Shown: positions 22,033-32,982, counted from the stretch's first letter. The stretch: DNA of 64,000 nt from Cladocopium goreaui (GCA_947184155.2 CAMXCT020001513.1:27501-91500); one strand, 5' to 3'. Program-made: numbers and translations. Notes: generated by a model not told the origin, from the letters alone.

Positions 22033-23315
22033 CTGACGCCACAACTGACGCCACTGTTGTCCGGTGCTAAGATGTGCTAAGTGATGTTGTCTTCCATTGT
22101 CAGCCTTCGAAAATGAAAAAAATCGCCAATTGAATCCAATTGACCTACCATTCACATCATTCACCGATCTCGCGCCTGGGCCGGGCGGCCCTGGACTACT
22201 GGCCCGGCTGCCTGAAGGATTTGACTTGGAAACGCAAGCTTGGATGGTTTCTGAGTCATATATGGCAGTGAATATCAACTGAATAATAAACACGTAGGTG
22301 AAACAAACATCATTCACACTGCCGAAAACATAGTCATGGTATGTTAACGGATGTGAAGACGGTAATTATAAATAATTTCCATCTTGGATTTTTGAATCTT
22401 GGGCTTGTTTGAACAAAGGGGGACGCCAACCTTTAACCGTATTCAAACATCATGTTCCCTGACATGGCTGCATTCAGATCCATGATCACCAAGTGGGAAC
22501 TGTATATACGTCGTCGCAAAAGGCCTTACAACACAGCTACTAGCCACGTTTGGAAATTTGAATTGACTCCTGAAGGCTCCAAGTGATTTTTCCACCTCTC
22601 ATTCCTATGATACGGAAACAGCAACCCCAGGGGGCTGTGGGGATTCTTGTCATGTTCCCTTGCATGTCAGAGGTGGGTCCCGATCGCAACATGAAACTTC
22701 TTTCGAATAGGTGCTTGCTGTCCATATGCTGGACCATTGATCTCAAGAATCTACTAAATGCCATGACTGTTGGGGGTACAAAGGAGGTCAAGCATGGCGT
22801 CACTAAATATTTTTTGGTGTCTTGATATTACAGTCCGATTGCTAACATCTTGCTATCTGCCCTCTCTCGTCATCATGTCAAGAAAGACATGAGATCTGCC
22901 CAAACCGATCAACCGATCCGACCGTTTCTTTTGAGGCTCTCCCTAACCGGCTAAGCGAACTCCGGAGCCGCCAACTCCGTTTGCAACACTGACAATCACA
23001 CACTACATGTATTTACAATCCTATTTTTGTGATATCAAAAACCACCCAAAAGCCCATGGTCTAAGGATTTGTACCGATTTGGGACCATAGAAAGGGGCTG
23101 AAGATTCTACGGGGGATGGGACTACAGAGATCATCTGTCCATAACTAGTCCATAACGAGCCACCAAAAGCACCAGCTACGGCGCAACACGGAGTTCATAT
23201 TGTAAAAATACATCTACAGTAAAAGATTCACCAACAAAACATCTAGATTATTAAAAAAAAAATCGTCACTATTCAGCACTGGGGTGTTCTTGAACTTGGG
23301 GATCCCCAAAACCTT

Positions 23316-23442
23316 CAAGGTGGTGCCCCCTAGATAGCTAAGTTGGTTTATAACTCCAATAACTATATAGTTTTATAGGTGATATATCTATAGTTAATGG
23401 TGTTTATAAATAAATTTATAACGTTTGGGGGGCACCACCTTG
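23316..23442. repeat. Family D inverted-repeat element
   Basis: Ends CAAGGTGGTGCCCCC and GGGGGGCACCACCTTG are inverted over 15 bp. The interior is TAGATAGCTAAGTTGGTTTA...AACTATATAG. Confidence 0.85.
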
Positions 23443-23863
23443 TTCAATACTGGATTTGGGGGTCCCCCATGGCTTAGGAAGCGACCTCTGCGTGGCGACA
23501 CGGGCGAAGCCTTGGTACAAGGCGCCCCAGTGATGGCTGATTACCCAGACATCCAGTCGTAGATATAATCACTTCCCTTATTAAATACTCCCAACTTTGA
23601 AACCATAGAGTCTATAGGGAATTTTCATGAATTACATATATTTAGGAGCATTTGGGGGAGTTTTAATTAGGATAATGGGATCATGTAACATAAACATCCA
23701 TAAACCCTTGCTTCCTCGGACGTATAAACGGGTGCCACCCTCCCATTTACTCCCAATAGTAAAACTCAAGATAGCACCACAAGAACTACATTTCGTGATT
23801 AGCTGAGGGGCACTCACCTTGCAATTTCCAAGACCATTTCAAAAACCAAACATCAAACAAATA

Positions 23864-23963
23864 CAGTTATGGCCCTTTACCAGTTATAAGTACTTCTAAC
23901 CCCATTTATAGAATCTATAATCCCAATTATAACCAGTTATAACTAATGAATGGCCTTAACTAC
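23864..23963. repeat. Family C inverted-repeat element
   Basis: Nearly identical to the copy at 13895-13993 (CAGTTATGGCCCTTTACCAG, TATAAGTACTTCTAACCCCA, TATAACTAATGAATGGCC). Confidence 0.85.
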
Positions 23964-24086
23964 TGTAGATTGCAATTTTCCCAATCTGCCAACAAGCAAG
24001 GCGAGGATCAAGTCGAGCCAAACGAACATAAACGAACCATCATTTCGACTGCCTCACGGTAAAGGTTTGACAGCCATTCTCAGCCC

Positions 24087-24208
24087 CTGACGATCAAGGA
24101 TCGGATATCTTCCATGTTGCTGGTCAATTTCCTGTGGCAACCCATCGCTTCAAGTTGGGATTTGAGACTGGTATGGGCACCGACTCTGAAGATTTCAAGG
24201 AATTTGGG
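24087..24208 (-). CDS. Internal exon, coiled-coil-like
   Basis: After the acceptor GGGTAG|CCC the minus frame reads PKFLEIFRVGAHTSLKSQLE then AMGCHRKLTSNMEDIRSLIV, a charged heptad-like sequence, and runs to about GTCAG|GGGCTG. Its phase-0 start agrees with the preceding coiled-coil exon candidates at 24.9-28.1 kb. The acceptor lies inside a 15-bp direct duplication flanking a family A element (24210-24298), so an equivalent acceptor existed before the insertion. A plus-strand frame is also open over this stretch, but it lacks exon signals. Confidence 0.55.
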
Positions 24209-24313
24209 CTACCCTCTGGTGAACTAACATAGCAATGGAAAATCACCATTTTTCATGGGAAAATCCACTATAAATGGCAATTTTCCATTGCTATGTTCAG
24301 GAATTTGGGCTAC
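24198..24313. repeat. Family A element in a 15-bp direct duplication
   Basis: AGGAATTTGGGCTAC occurs at 24198-24212 and again at 24299-24313. Between them is a family A element with a left end (CCTCTGGTGAACTAACATAG) and palindromic core, but its right end lacks the final ACCAGAGGGTA. The duplication looks like a target-site duplication. Confidence 0.75.
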
Positions 24314-24926
24314 AAAATCCGTTCAGAAAAAGTTCTTCGGTGGCCTAAGAGCCATCTCGTAGTCACCCGCATCCATTGGCCGCTGCACTTTGGACACCTT
24401 GGTGGTTGAGGTCGAGATCCATATAGTATGAAAAGCCAACAAGAAACAATTTCAACTTAGGACTAAGAGAAACTTTGAGAAACTTGGAGATGGGATGGTC
24501 ATCAATTACCATCAATCACTTTGGAAATTAAAGCGCGCGCGCGGGTGTGTGTGTGTGTAGGTGCAACCTGGGCAGCAATGGCATCCCCTAGCCATGTGTT
24601 TGGTGACAATACGGCTGAAGATTTGAAAACTGCTGAAAGCTTCGGAATGGGATAATCTAAGTGGTCTTATTTCAGAACCATAGTAGCTCGGCCGATTCTT
24701 AGTGGCATGGAGTTAACAACATACAGTTGTGTTTCCTCCGACAACCTGCAGACAAAAAATGTGAATCATTCACTTTCTAGCCGCAGATTGAGCGGTGTGA
24801 TTTCATAGCCAGTGGAACTCCCGCAATTTTGACGGGAGAATTGGAAACCATCGGCCAATCTGTCTAGCCGCTATAGCCCTCGCCAACGTGACTCGTTGGT
24901 TTAACAACGAGATCGCCTTGTCACAG

Positions 24927-25037
24927 GTGCATCGCAGCCTGCTGGCGAAGCATGCGGTCAGCCTGAGAGATGAAACCTCGAACTTTGCCACCAGGGGCGC
25001 CCCTCCATTTGCGATGCGGAAGTGCCGGCGCCAACAT
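24927..25037 (-). CDS. Internal exon, coiled-coil-like
   Basis: After the acceptor TATGTTGGCAG the minus frame reads MLAPALPHRKWRGAPGGKVR then GFISQADRMLRQQAAMHL before a stop, so a donor must precede about 24924. The C-terminal half is a good amphipathic helix. A second frame, ending FPILPSKLREFHWL, is open for longer and cannot be excluded. Phase 0 at the start matches neighbouring exons. Confidence 0.45.
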
Positions 25038-25942
25038 CTGCCAACATAAAAAACACCTAAAAACAAACCACAAATTACAAGAAACCTGATAGTTTCAATG
25101 TTGCATACAGAAAAATTAAAAAACTCATCATGTTTCTGATGAAAAATCCCCATTGGACTCATTGGACTATATAAATCTGGCTAAGAAAAAAATCACTCAC
25201 CTGAAAGTTGCGGCTATCTTGGGGATGATTTTTCGATAAAAACCCATGATTCCAGGGGTCGGGAGAACGGTGATGTCGTTATAATTTATCCCGATAAATG
25301 TGATTCATACGCATGCGACTGGACTGGTTATGTCTAATGAATTCTACAACAGCCTCCACCATGATTTACCCAAAGTATCCCAATACAGGTTACCCAGTCG
25401 GTTACCCAGTCACCAATCACCAAGAAAGAAAAACAAGGTTGTCCCAATGTCGTTTGCGTCCTCTTGAATTCCTGCATATTTCACTGTTCTCTCTCCAAAT
25501 GCAAATCGTGGTTAGAAGATGTTTTTTCTGACCTGAACAATTGCTACCCATAAAATCCCTTAAAAGAGAAAAAACATGTTCAGGGGTACTTCCGATTTTT
25601 GAAACCAAGGAAACCTCGCTTCCGTTTTCAAACCACACCCAAATATATATATATATATAATATATATATATATATAGATAGTTGTCCTTGGACAAGCATC
25701 TCATTTCTATGGTTCAACAGTATCCGACCCGCCAACCATTTTTGTGTTTTCTTAAGTAACCTGCCCATACCAAAGACCTTATGTTTTTTGCAGTTCGATT
25801 CCCATGTGCTTAGCCAACAATCCACAAAAACATCCACATAACCATGATAACCCGCCATTTGTAAGTTTCCGAACGGGAAACCATAGGCTTTCCACATCGT
25901 TAATTGTATCCCCCAGGGTCACCGGTGGTGACCCGTATGAAC

Positions 25943-26014
25943 CCCTGCATCTTCCAGGGACGGCACCAGCGATTGAAGATCCGCCTGCAGCGCGCTTTGA
26001 CTGCGAGCCACGTC
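25943..26014 (-). CDS. Internal exon, coiled-coil-like
   Basis: Acceptor GATACGACAG|G and donor GCAGGG|GTTCAT enclose exactly 24 codons: DVARSQSALQADLQSLVPSL then EDAG. Leucines fall at heptad-like spacing. Both ends are phase 0, as for the exons at 26.7 and 28.1 kb, so the set can be joined without frame change. Role unknown; probably a structural or dimerising segment. Confidence 0.65.
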
Positions 26015-26521
26015 CTGTCGTATCGGATAGCGAAGTGTCGTATCGGTCATTTCGTGGCCCTTGATATACCAGTTATAAGTAATGTCAACCCCGGATTACA
26101 AAACCATGGTTTATTAATTAGGGGGTATTCCCCCAATAGTTATGAGTTGATACTGAAATGGTACCTTCCCAATTAAACAGCCGTTTGGGGTTTATTAATC
26201 CAGGGTTGACATTAGATCTAACAATATAGAACAAGTCAACCCATTTATGGTTTAGGTATAATCCCATAGGTTAGTAAGCAGTTATAACTAGCCATGGCCA
26301 TTTCACTGTTGGTTACTGTAGGGATTTCCAGCACACACCGAAGTTGAACAACCCCTTTTACGGGGGAGTCATCCGGGTTCACGAAATCTAACGAAATCCA
26401 ACGAAATCCCTGGAAAAATCATCCTTGTTCCAGCTTTTTGGACCTTCCAGCTATTGGGGGATTGACATGGTTCATACCAGCTTTTTGGACCTTCAATTCT
26501 TCCAGCTTTTTGGACCTCAAT

Positions 26522-26626
26522 TACCCTCCGGTAAACTAACATAGCTATTGAAAATTGCCCATTTATAGTTGATTTACCCATTAAAAATTGTGTTTTTCCA
26601 TAGTTCTGTTAGTTTACCAGAGGGTA
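26522..26626. repeat. Family A inverted-repeat element
   Basis: From TACCCTCCGGTAAACTAACA to TTAGTTTACCAGAGGGTA, with the usual ATAGCTATTGAAAATTGCCC interior. TA at both edges. Confidence 0.9.
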
Positions 26627-26677
26627 ATAGCTTCATAACAGTCGATTAACCAATGATTTCCAGCTATCCCATCTTCC

Positions 26678-26752
26678 CTCGCGAGCTGCGGAGTGCTGCT
26701 CCTCCACCTGACAGGCCAAGTGCGTGAGCCGCTGATCCAACCTGGCGAGCTT
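26678..26752 (-). CDS. Internal exon, coiled-coil-like
   Basis: Acceptor GTAAAGCCAG is followed by KLARLDQRLTHLACQVEEQH then SAARE. A canonical donor lies inside (CAG|GTGGAG, which would end the exon at 26708), otherwise the open frame continues to about 26678. Either choice keeps phase 0. The heptad-like leucines fit with exons at 25.98 and 28.1 kb. Confidence 0.6.
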
Positions 26753-28053
26753 CTGGCTTTACTAAGTCATGGTCATCCATGACTGAATAACTTGGGGTAC
26801 TATATATATATATATATATATGGATAACATATATTTATAATTATGTATATATATATATATGTGGAAACGTATATATATATATGTATTTCTATTTATATTT
26901 ATATACAGGTTTCAATATCTGAGCTATCTCCATGACTTAACGGAAACCTCTATGACTCAAAGTATGATGGAAATACACAGGTAATCATGAGATTTAAGGA
27001 ACGTGTTCATGAAGATGGCACGTGCGTATTTGAACAATGGAATGTATATTCCTACGCGCCCTTGTACAATGTTTCTGCTGGTGAAATCTTTATTGCATCT
27101 TCCTAAAATCCTGTTGTTTCTTGGTCAGAACCTGATTTTTCTTGTTGAAAATCTATCAACTCATCAGTGGGTTTTGTCTGAGAATGGGATATAATTACCC
27201 ATTGTAATGTATAATTTCATGATTCGCCATTGGATTTTGGGGTAATCTATTTTTAAACAAACCATAACAAAGCCATATTGTCAATCTGCAAGGATACCAT
27301 AACAAACCATCCCCATTTCACCTTTCAAAACGCACTCTGGGACCCCGAAGATCGCGTTTGCACAGCCGCTTTCTATGCACTTTCCGTGCAAATAACTTGG
27401 GATCAGGGGAATTGGGGTTGAATGTTTGTTTTTTTTTGGAAATCCCTTCAAGTCTTCAAGTGACATGTTTATGGCATACACGTGAAAAAATAGCCACGTG
27501 CCATCAATGATGTCTGTTGGAATTGAGGCTACCATCTTCAAACAAACCCATGTCCTATCTCATAGATTCTCATAGATTCTCATATATTCTTCCCTGACAA
27601 TCTTGGTTTTGAAAAATAATCATGTCTCAATCCTGCCTTACACTTATGGCCCTTTATATACCAGTCATAAGTACTAAACAAGTCACCCCATTGATGGTTT
27701 AGGTATAATCCCATAGGTTAATAAGCCCATTCATAGGTTTACCAGTTATGAGTACTAAGAAAACACCCATTTATAGAATGTATATATAATCCCATAGGTT
27801 AATAACCACTTATAACTAATAGCCACGGACATTTCACTGTAGAGCACCCCATCGGGGATTCCCCAAAGGTGAGGTCACTGTGAGGTCATTGCTGACGTAC
27901 CCATAGTTATAGCCAGAGCCCTTAACAGTTATAACTGGATGAAATGATGTGTATATATATATATATAACATTATATAGCCTGAATTATAGGAGTTAATCC
28001 CGTTTTACAACTGTTAAGGGCCCTTCACTGCAACGGTTTCCGTGATGGGTTTC
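26753..28053. other. Intron with microsatellites and family C relics
   Basis: TA-rich microsatellites occupy about 26800-26905. Degenerate family C copies lie at about 27645-27835. Two further inverted CAGTTATA-type ends flank 27905-28025. No exon seen. Confidence 0.5.
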
Positions 28054-28116
28054 CTGGTCATTCTGAGGCTCCATCTGTGATTTCAACTCTTTCACCACCT
28101 TCTGCTGGACTTTCTC
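28054..28116 (-). CDS. Internal exon, coiled-coil-like
   Basis: Acceptor GCCGTCGCAG|G is followed by 21 codons, EKVQQKVVKELKSQMEPQND then Q, to a possible GA donor (CAG|GAAACC). Strong heptad character. Reading the exon instead in the phase left by the phosphatase exon at 29.5 kb gives an early stop, so either an unseen exon intervenes or the phosphatase gene ends here and this belongs to another transcript. Confidence 0.55.
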
Positions 28117-28512
28117 CTGCGACGGCGCAGCACAGGTCAAGCGCCGGTACCATCTCTGCTCATGTAGGGATGGCAAGTTAAGTCGAGCCCAAAGCCACTC
28201 TTCACTGATATGTGTATATATATATATATAGGCTGGGAAATAAAAACAGCATCAAGAGATGTGAAGACATCAGCGAGACCCGACGAGTCGGAATCTCCAT
28301 CAACACCATGTTTTGACTTCTTTGCCTTTCACCGTTTGGACAACTCAAATCTCTCATATAGCAACTGGAATGCTGGAGACTAAACACAGGACTGTGCTTT
28401 AGGATGTCACAACATCTCCACAAACATACGAACACCTCTTGGTTCAGGTCCCTCCCGCATTCTTTCTGGACTCATGGACGCATCGACCAGCTTGTTTCTG
28501 CCCAGAACCTAC

Positions 28513-28551
28513 CTTGGCACCCAGGCAGGCCTTTGTGCCCAGATGCCGACA
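28513..28551 (-). CDS. Very short exon candidate
   Basis: Thirteen codons (CRHLGTKACLGAK in one frame) lie between acceptor TTCACGCAG and a strong donor AAG|GTAGGT. The length is a multiple of three, so the phase of its neighbours is unchanged. Frame is undetermined. Confidence 0.4.
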
Positions 28552-28654
28552 CTGCGTGAAACCACTTGGTGTGAAAGGCAACAAATCTGTAGAGCTCATG
28601 CACGTTTGGATTTAGATCAATCCGTTCACAGTATCATCTTACATGCAATTGTAC

Positions 28655-28805
28655 ATATCTATTATTAATATTATCATCATTATTATCATTAATTCTACTA
28701 TTATCATTATTATACATACAGTATGTATTTATGTCTGCGTGCATTTGTGTATCTGCGTGTGCGTGTGCGTGTGGGTGGGTGGGTGGGTGGGTGTGTGTGT
28801 GTGGG
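28655..28805. repeat. ATT and GTGGGTGGG microsatellites
   Basis: An ATT/ATC-rich run (28655-28715) is followed by GTGTGCGTGTGGGTGGGTGG, a G-rich tract with several GGG runs that could form a quadruplex on this strand. Confidence 0.85.
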
Positions 28806-29267
28806 CACATGGAATGTATAAATACTTAGAACATCTTGGAACCGTAACCACAAGCTGGGAAGTTGGCTCTCGGGTTTCCCAGTTGAATCTAGGAAGTATC
28901 CTTCCAACACATGGATCTATAGCGTCTCAACCCCCCAAATTGCCAGGTTAATGGAGCCAGGTCGCCACATGGCTATGTTGAGATAACCCACTGCATCGCT
29001 ATTGATCCTAATTACACCCCCAATAGATTTGCAGAGTCAGCTACTAAAAATCAGGGAAGTTGTTATTACATGCTATTGCAGAGTTACTAAAAATATAGTG
29101 AATCTATTGGTAACTCCTATAGATTCAAAACTAGAAATATCATGGGTGTCCCGGTCAAACAAAGTTTGACCCTCAAGGCTGATCACCTAGTGTTCAAACC
29201 TTTCCTTACTGCTTTGTTAAGAGGATTTGACACCACGGAGATCCATGAATGATGATAGCCCTATATA

Positions 29268-29400
29268 TTGTATATTATTTATATATATATATATTATAAA
29301 TATATATATTATATATATATATATATTATATATATATATTATATATATATATATATTATATATATATAGTGCATCTGTATAATGTGTATATATATATACA
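29268..29400. repeat. (TA)n-rich tract
   Basis: Continuous TATATA/ATTATA repeats; the minus frame rich in Ile and Tyr here is an artefact. Confidence 0.95.
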
Positions 29401-29480
29401 AACGTATACACACGCATACTATTGGTCAGTAAGCAAGTCCCTGGAATCATCTAAAAGCTGTATAGCAACTACTTCGTCAC

Positions 29481-29582
29481 CTCATCTGTTCGAACCATCT
29501 CCGCACGAAGTCGCGCTGCTCAGGCGTCTGTGGACTGCGCGACAATGCGCCCACGTCCAAGGCGCTCGCCCTGCGGTTATCT
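29481..29582 (-). CDS. Phosphatase-like gene, exon after catalytic core
   Basis: Acceptor CGGATTGCAG and donor CAGATGAG|GTGACG bracket a frame reading DNRRASALDVGALSRSPQTP then EQRDFVRRWFEQM. The S-P-Q-T-P-E-Q-R-x-F-V-R-x-W pattern is the tail I associate with algal dual-specificity/tyrosine phosphatase-like proteins after the alpha-helix that follows the P-loop. It begins with one base of a codon completed by the exon at 30140-30230 (two bases left), so the phases agree. Confidence 0.75.
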
Positions 29583-30139
29583 CTGCAATCCGAAGAGTAG
29601 GTTTTGCACAGCAAAGAACCAAAACATGTTGGACTTCTAAGAAAACAATGGCTTATCCAAGCTATATAAATATATATATATATTTACATTTTATTGCACA
29701 CATATATAGATTTGAGATCATGTGATATATCATGATGTCATCATGGTTGACCAGCAACGATGAGGATCGATATCTGATTATAAATCCTTCGGATGGGCGA
29801 AATGGGAAAAAATTCTGTCCGCATGTCAAAGCGTCATAAATCTCACCAACTGGACCAACAGGTTGAAAGCTGCAAACATAATAATAAAAAGAGACTCTGA
29901 AATCATCAACAATCAGACTACAGATGTATATCCTATAGTAATATGTCCATCATATCTCCAAATCTACAGGGTTACGTGACCACAGTGAAATGGCCATGGC
30001 TATTAGTTATAATTGGTTATTTCAATGGGATTCTACCTAAACCATAAATGGGGATTTCTTTCTGTACTTATAACTGGTATAACTTGGGCCATATCTGCAT
30101 GGCTTTCGACTGGTCGAATCGCCCAACTTCTCCGTGCGC

Positions 30140-30230
30140 CTCAGGCTGTAGCCACTCTGTACGAAGTCCAACGCCTCCTCCGCCGAGAGATTTGGATCTA
30201 AGGCACCCAGCAGACAGGCACCCACCACGC
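30140..30230 (-). CDS. Phosphatase-like gene, exon after active site
   Basis: After acceptor TTTATCGAG|GC the frame reads VVGACLLGALDPNLSAEEAL then DFVQSGYSLR. This is the helix that follows the HCxxGxGRSG loop in tyrosine/dual-specificity phosphatases; with the previous exon it reads GRSG-VVGACLL. The inferred donor is GC (CTGAG|GCGCAC), the only one that keeps phase with the next exon. Length 91 nt. Confidence 0.8.
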
Positions 30231-30271
30231 CTCGATAAAAGGTGGGGGGGCCTGCAGTTTCACTAATAATC

Positions 30272-30378
30272 CTGGTTGGTGGTTGAGCCACCCCTCTGAA
30301 AAATATGAGTTCGTCAATGGGAAGGATGACATCCCATATATGAAATGGAAAATAAAAACCTTCGAAACCACCAACCAG
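30272..30378. repeat. Family B inverted-repeat element
   Basis: Perfect-looking ends CTGGTTGGTGGTTGAG and GAAACCACCAACCAG. It sits in the intron about 40 bp before the acceptor of the phosphatase exon at 30230. Confidence 0.9.
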
Positions 30379-30873
30379 TAATCACTATTTTCGGGATATT
30401 TAATAATATTACAAGTGATATTAATAATTTATCAGTGATATGTCCATCATTATGGGAATATTGAAAAATATTCTGGGAAATTTATGGGAATATCACTGAT
30501 TGTTTTCACTGATATTATGAGTGTTACGGGAACATGATGGGAAATTCACTGATATGGGAATATCACTGATGAATTCTGGGAATAAACAGACAATGGGGAT
30601 AGAAGTGATAAAAAAAAATGGAGCCATTTTCACAGTTATAACATGTTATAACTGGCATTAATTAAGTGGCTCAGAAAGCTTATATAAAAGGTGTAGAAAA
30701 TCGCCTTAGTTGCAAGAGTTATTTCATCGGCCATAAATGTTGGGCCAGGGCCATAGTTATGTGCATCCCAACTGGATAACTGGTGAACCAAATATGAAAC
30801 AACGAACACTTAAAACAGGGCCTCGCATCCGAGGTGAAACGCAGCCTTGTAAGCATTTTTTTTGGGGGGTGGC

Positions 30874-31204
30874 ATACCTAGAGACTCATGTATCCAAAAT
30901 TTCGGGCGCATTCCCAACCTACAAAAAAATCAGGCGCAAGTCCACAAGAATGGCGCAATGTAGAAAACATGGCGCAATTCCACAAAAACGGCGCAATGGA
31001 AATTCTGCACGGGCAAGGACGGCGCAATCACGGGCAAAAACGGTGCAATCATTGGCAAAAACGGCGCATTCCAACACCAAAATCTAAAACCATATTTGTT
31101 TCCCAAAGAACGGCGCATGCCAGAAATTTCAGCGGCAATCAGATGAAACACTGTTTTGCTAGACCAGCATCAAAATTTTGATGCCGCTCGAGTCTCTAGG
31201 TATA
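30874..31204. mobile_element. TIR element with internal GGCGCAAT repeats
   Basis: ATACCTAGAGACTC at 30874 is matched by GAGTCTCTAGGTAT at the other end; TA at both edges fits a TA target duplication. Inside, a unit like AAAAACGGCGCAATCA...GGGC repeats about eight times at roughly 19-20 bp spacing. The 97- and 116-codon frames over it come from the repeat. A non-autonomous DNA element is the best reading. Confidence 0.75.
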
Positions 31205-31727
31205 CATATACAGAATGTGTATCTTATTGTATCTTTATAACAACGAAACAAATAGAGATACGTATTGCATCCGGATAATTCATGATAATTCGCGATACAT
31301 CTATATAATTGAATATTTATTAAATAAACTCCACACCACATCTGTTGGACCATGCTTTCAATATCTTCGTGATTTGCTGATCCCCTTCTAAAGCTTGTTT
31401 TTGTTGCAGGATATGTGATTAGACCATGCTAAACCCACATCCTCCCATTGGTGATCAGAGTGGAATGCTCCAAAAGAACTTTGCAGATTGTATGTGTTGG
31501 GATGTGTTGGGTGTTCAACGGAGAAAAGTGTTGATAGAATCCATTGATCATGAGAATTGCTAATGGTTTTAACTGCTTATATATCTGATTAATTTCAGGG
31601 TATGTACAAGTGTTTTGTTTTTGTGCATGGCGCGTTCTACGCCTGAAGATGGTAAACATCGCATCATCACTTTGGTGCGGTCGGCCTGTAATATTAAAAA
31701 CAAAAAACATTGGTGTGTAAAGTGATA

Positions 31728-31824
31728 CTGGTTGGTGGTTTCAACCCTTCTGAAAAATATGAAAGTCAGTTGGGATGATTATTCCCAATATATGGGAAAA
31801 TAAAAAATGTTCCAAACCAACCAG
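31728..31824. repeat. Family B inverted-repeat element
   Basis: Ends CTGGTTGGTGGTTTC and GTTCCAAACCAACCAG with the usual GGGATGATTATTCCCAATAT core. Confidence 0.85.
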
Positions 31825-31994
31825 ATATATGTCATGTCAGCAACACATTTTGAATAATGACATGATTACGCATGGTTCATGAACAACAATGCTCCAATAA
31901 TTTGAACATGAAACCAGAAGAACCTTAGCAAAGAAATCAAAGATACAACTTCCATGTTCCAAGGAGCTTTGCACCTAACTATTCACATGCAGAG

Positions 31995-32110
31995 TACAGG
32001 CGGTATACCTTGTCCCGACCTCGATTAAAGGGTACTATAAGCCTGTCCTTCGTCTCGAAACCATAGCGACACAAGAGAATCACCGGATGCGGCTTTGTCC
32101 AACCACAGGC
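31995..32110 (-). other. Coding-like island inside a phosphatase intron
   Basis: The minus strand has an open, GC-richer stretch reading KPHPVILLCRYGFETKDRLI then VPFNRGRDK ending in a good donor (ACAAG|GTATAC). It lies between the two exons that split the active site, which join perfectly without it. It may be a cassette or decayed exon, or an exon fragment carried in by an element. No clear acceptor. Confidence 0.3.
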
Positions 32111-32165
32111 TCCGGTAAAATCCAATGATGTACTGGATCCCCATGTTCACCATAAAAACCAAAAA

Positions 32166-32288
32166 CTGGTTGGTGTTTTTTCGCCACCCCTCTGAAAAAT
32201 GATGGAGTGAGTTCGTCAGTTGGGAATATGACATTCCCAAGATATGGAAAGTCATAAAATTCCATGGTTCCAGTCACCACGAACCAAG
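32166..32288. repeat. Family B inverted-repeat element, variant
   Basis: Ends CTGGTTGGTGTTTTTTCGCC and CCAGTCACCACGAACCAAG are diverged inverted repeats; the interior GAAAAATGATGGAGTGAGTT matches the variant at 44116-44235. Confidence 0.75.
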
Positions 32289-32391
32289 AAACATATCCAC
32301 AGAAGGCCACACATCCGATACATCGCATATATGGTATGCCCGGATGACTCCTTCCAGCACCCATCTCGCCGGACATCCCTGGCCACGTCAC

Positions 32392-32448
32392 CACTGCGGC
32401 CGCGGCCCCCCCAACAATGCAGGTAGATCTTCTCACCGCGGAGAATAC
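32392..32448 (-). CDS. Phosphatase-like gene, active-site exon
   Basis: A 57-nt exon after acceptor TTCCAGCCCAG|G reads ILRGEKIYLHCWGGRGRSG and ends AGTG|GTGACG. HCxxGxGRSG is the cysteine-phosphatase loop: the Cys is the nucleophile and the Arg binds phosphate. E-K-I-Y-L is the buried strand before the loop. The intron splits the Gly codon after Ser, and the next exon (30230) completes it in phase. Family knowledge: these enzymes remove phosphate from Tyr or Ser/Thr, or from lipids; the substrate cannot be told here. The tryptophan and glycines in CWGGRGRSG are typical of an algal subgroup of this superfamily, by my recollection. Confidence 0.85.
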
Positions 32449-32512
32449 CTGGGCTGGAAGTTCAACATGTTTCTGTTGAAATATGGGGATGAGTCAAACC
32501 TATCATACGTAA

Positions 32513-32617
32513 CAGTTATGGCCCGAAATACCAGTTATAAGTACTAAGAAAACCCCATTTATAGAATGTATAATCCCATAGACATAACCAGTTGTAACTA
32601 ATAAATGACCATAACTG
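32513..32617. repeat. Family C inverted-repeat element
   Basis: CAGTTATGGCCCGAAATACC to AATGACCATAACTG, with AGAATGTATAATCCCATAG inside. Confidence 0.85.
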
Positions 32618-32912
32618 TACCTTTGCCATTTACCAGCTATTTTGAGCAAGGTACCACAGTTTTGACCAGCCATGTGGCTATGGTAATGATGAATGGGTCC
32701 CTTTTTCGATCTTCTTGGGACAGATCCCCAAACAAAGATGCACCAGTTATATATGAGTTGGTTTATAGCCCCCATCAACCATAGTTATAAGTATCGTAGA
32801 CCATATAGTTGGAGTTATGTAAACCCCAAGTTAGCGATTTCGTGACCACAGCGCCCCCACTTTGTGGGACGTATTGGGTATAGCAGCATAGCACATCATA
32901 TTTTCTCAAGAC

Positions 32913-32982
32913 CTGTCCAGCTGCGCTCCTTCAGGTCGCGCACCAGTGCTGAAAGCTCACCCAGGCCGGGAGTACCCAAGTC
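32913..32982 (-). CDS. Phosphatase-like gene, exon before active site
   Basis: After acceptor GGTCGCTGAG|G the frame reads DLGTPGLGELSALVRDLKER then SWTG, ending ACAG|GTCTTG. D-x-G-T-P followed by a helix is the segment that carries the general-acid aspartate region in dual-specificity phosphatases (D-x-x-x-P). It starts in phase 0 and ends in phase 1, matching the exons on either side, so the joined protein reads RRDLGTPGLGELSALV... then ...SWTG-ILRGEKIYLHC. Confidence 0.8.

Larger units (their letters stand above)
22041..24086. other. Intron or spacer with repeats
   Basis: It contains a family D element at 23316-23442, a family C element at 23864-23963 and unique AT-rich sequence. A 22583-22825 interval is open on both strands for about 80 codons without splice or start context and is not called a gene. 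Confidence 0.4.

Noticed and set aside
29217..29450. Ile/Tyr-rich frames here and at 25417-25704, 36543-36871, 46757-47014
   Set aside because: They are translations of TA microsatellites.
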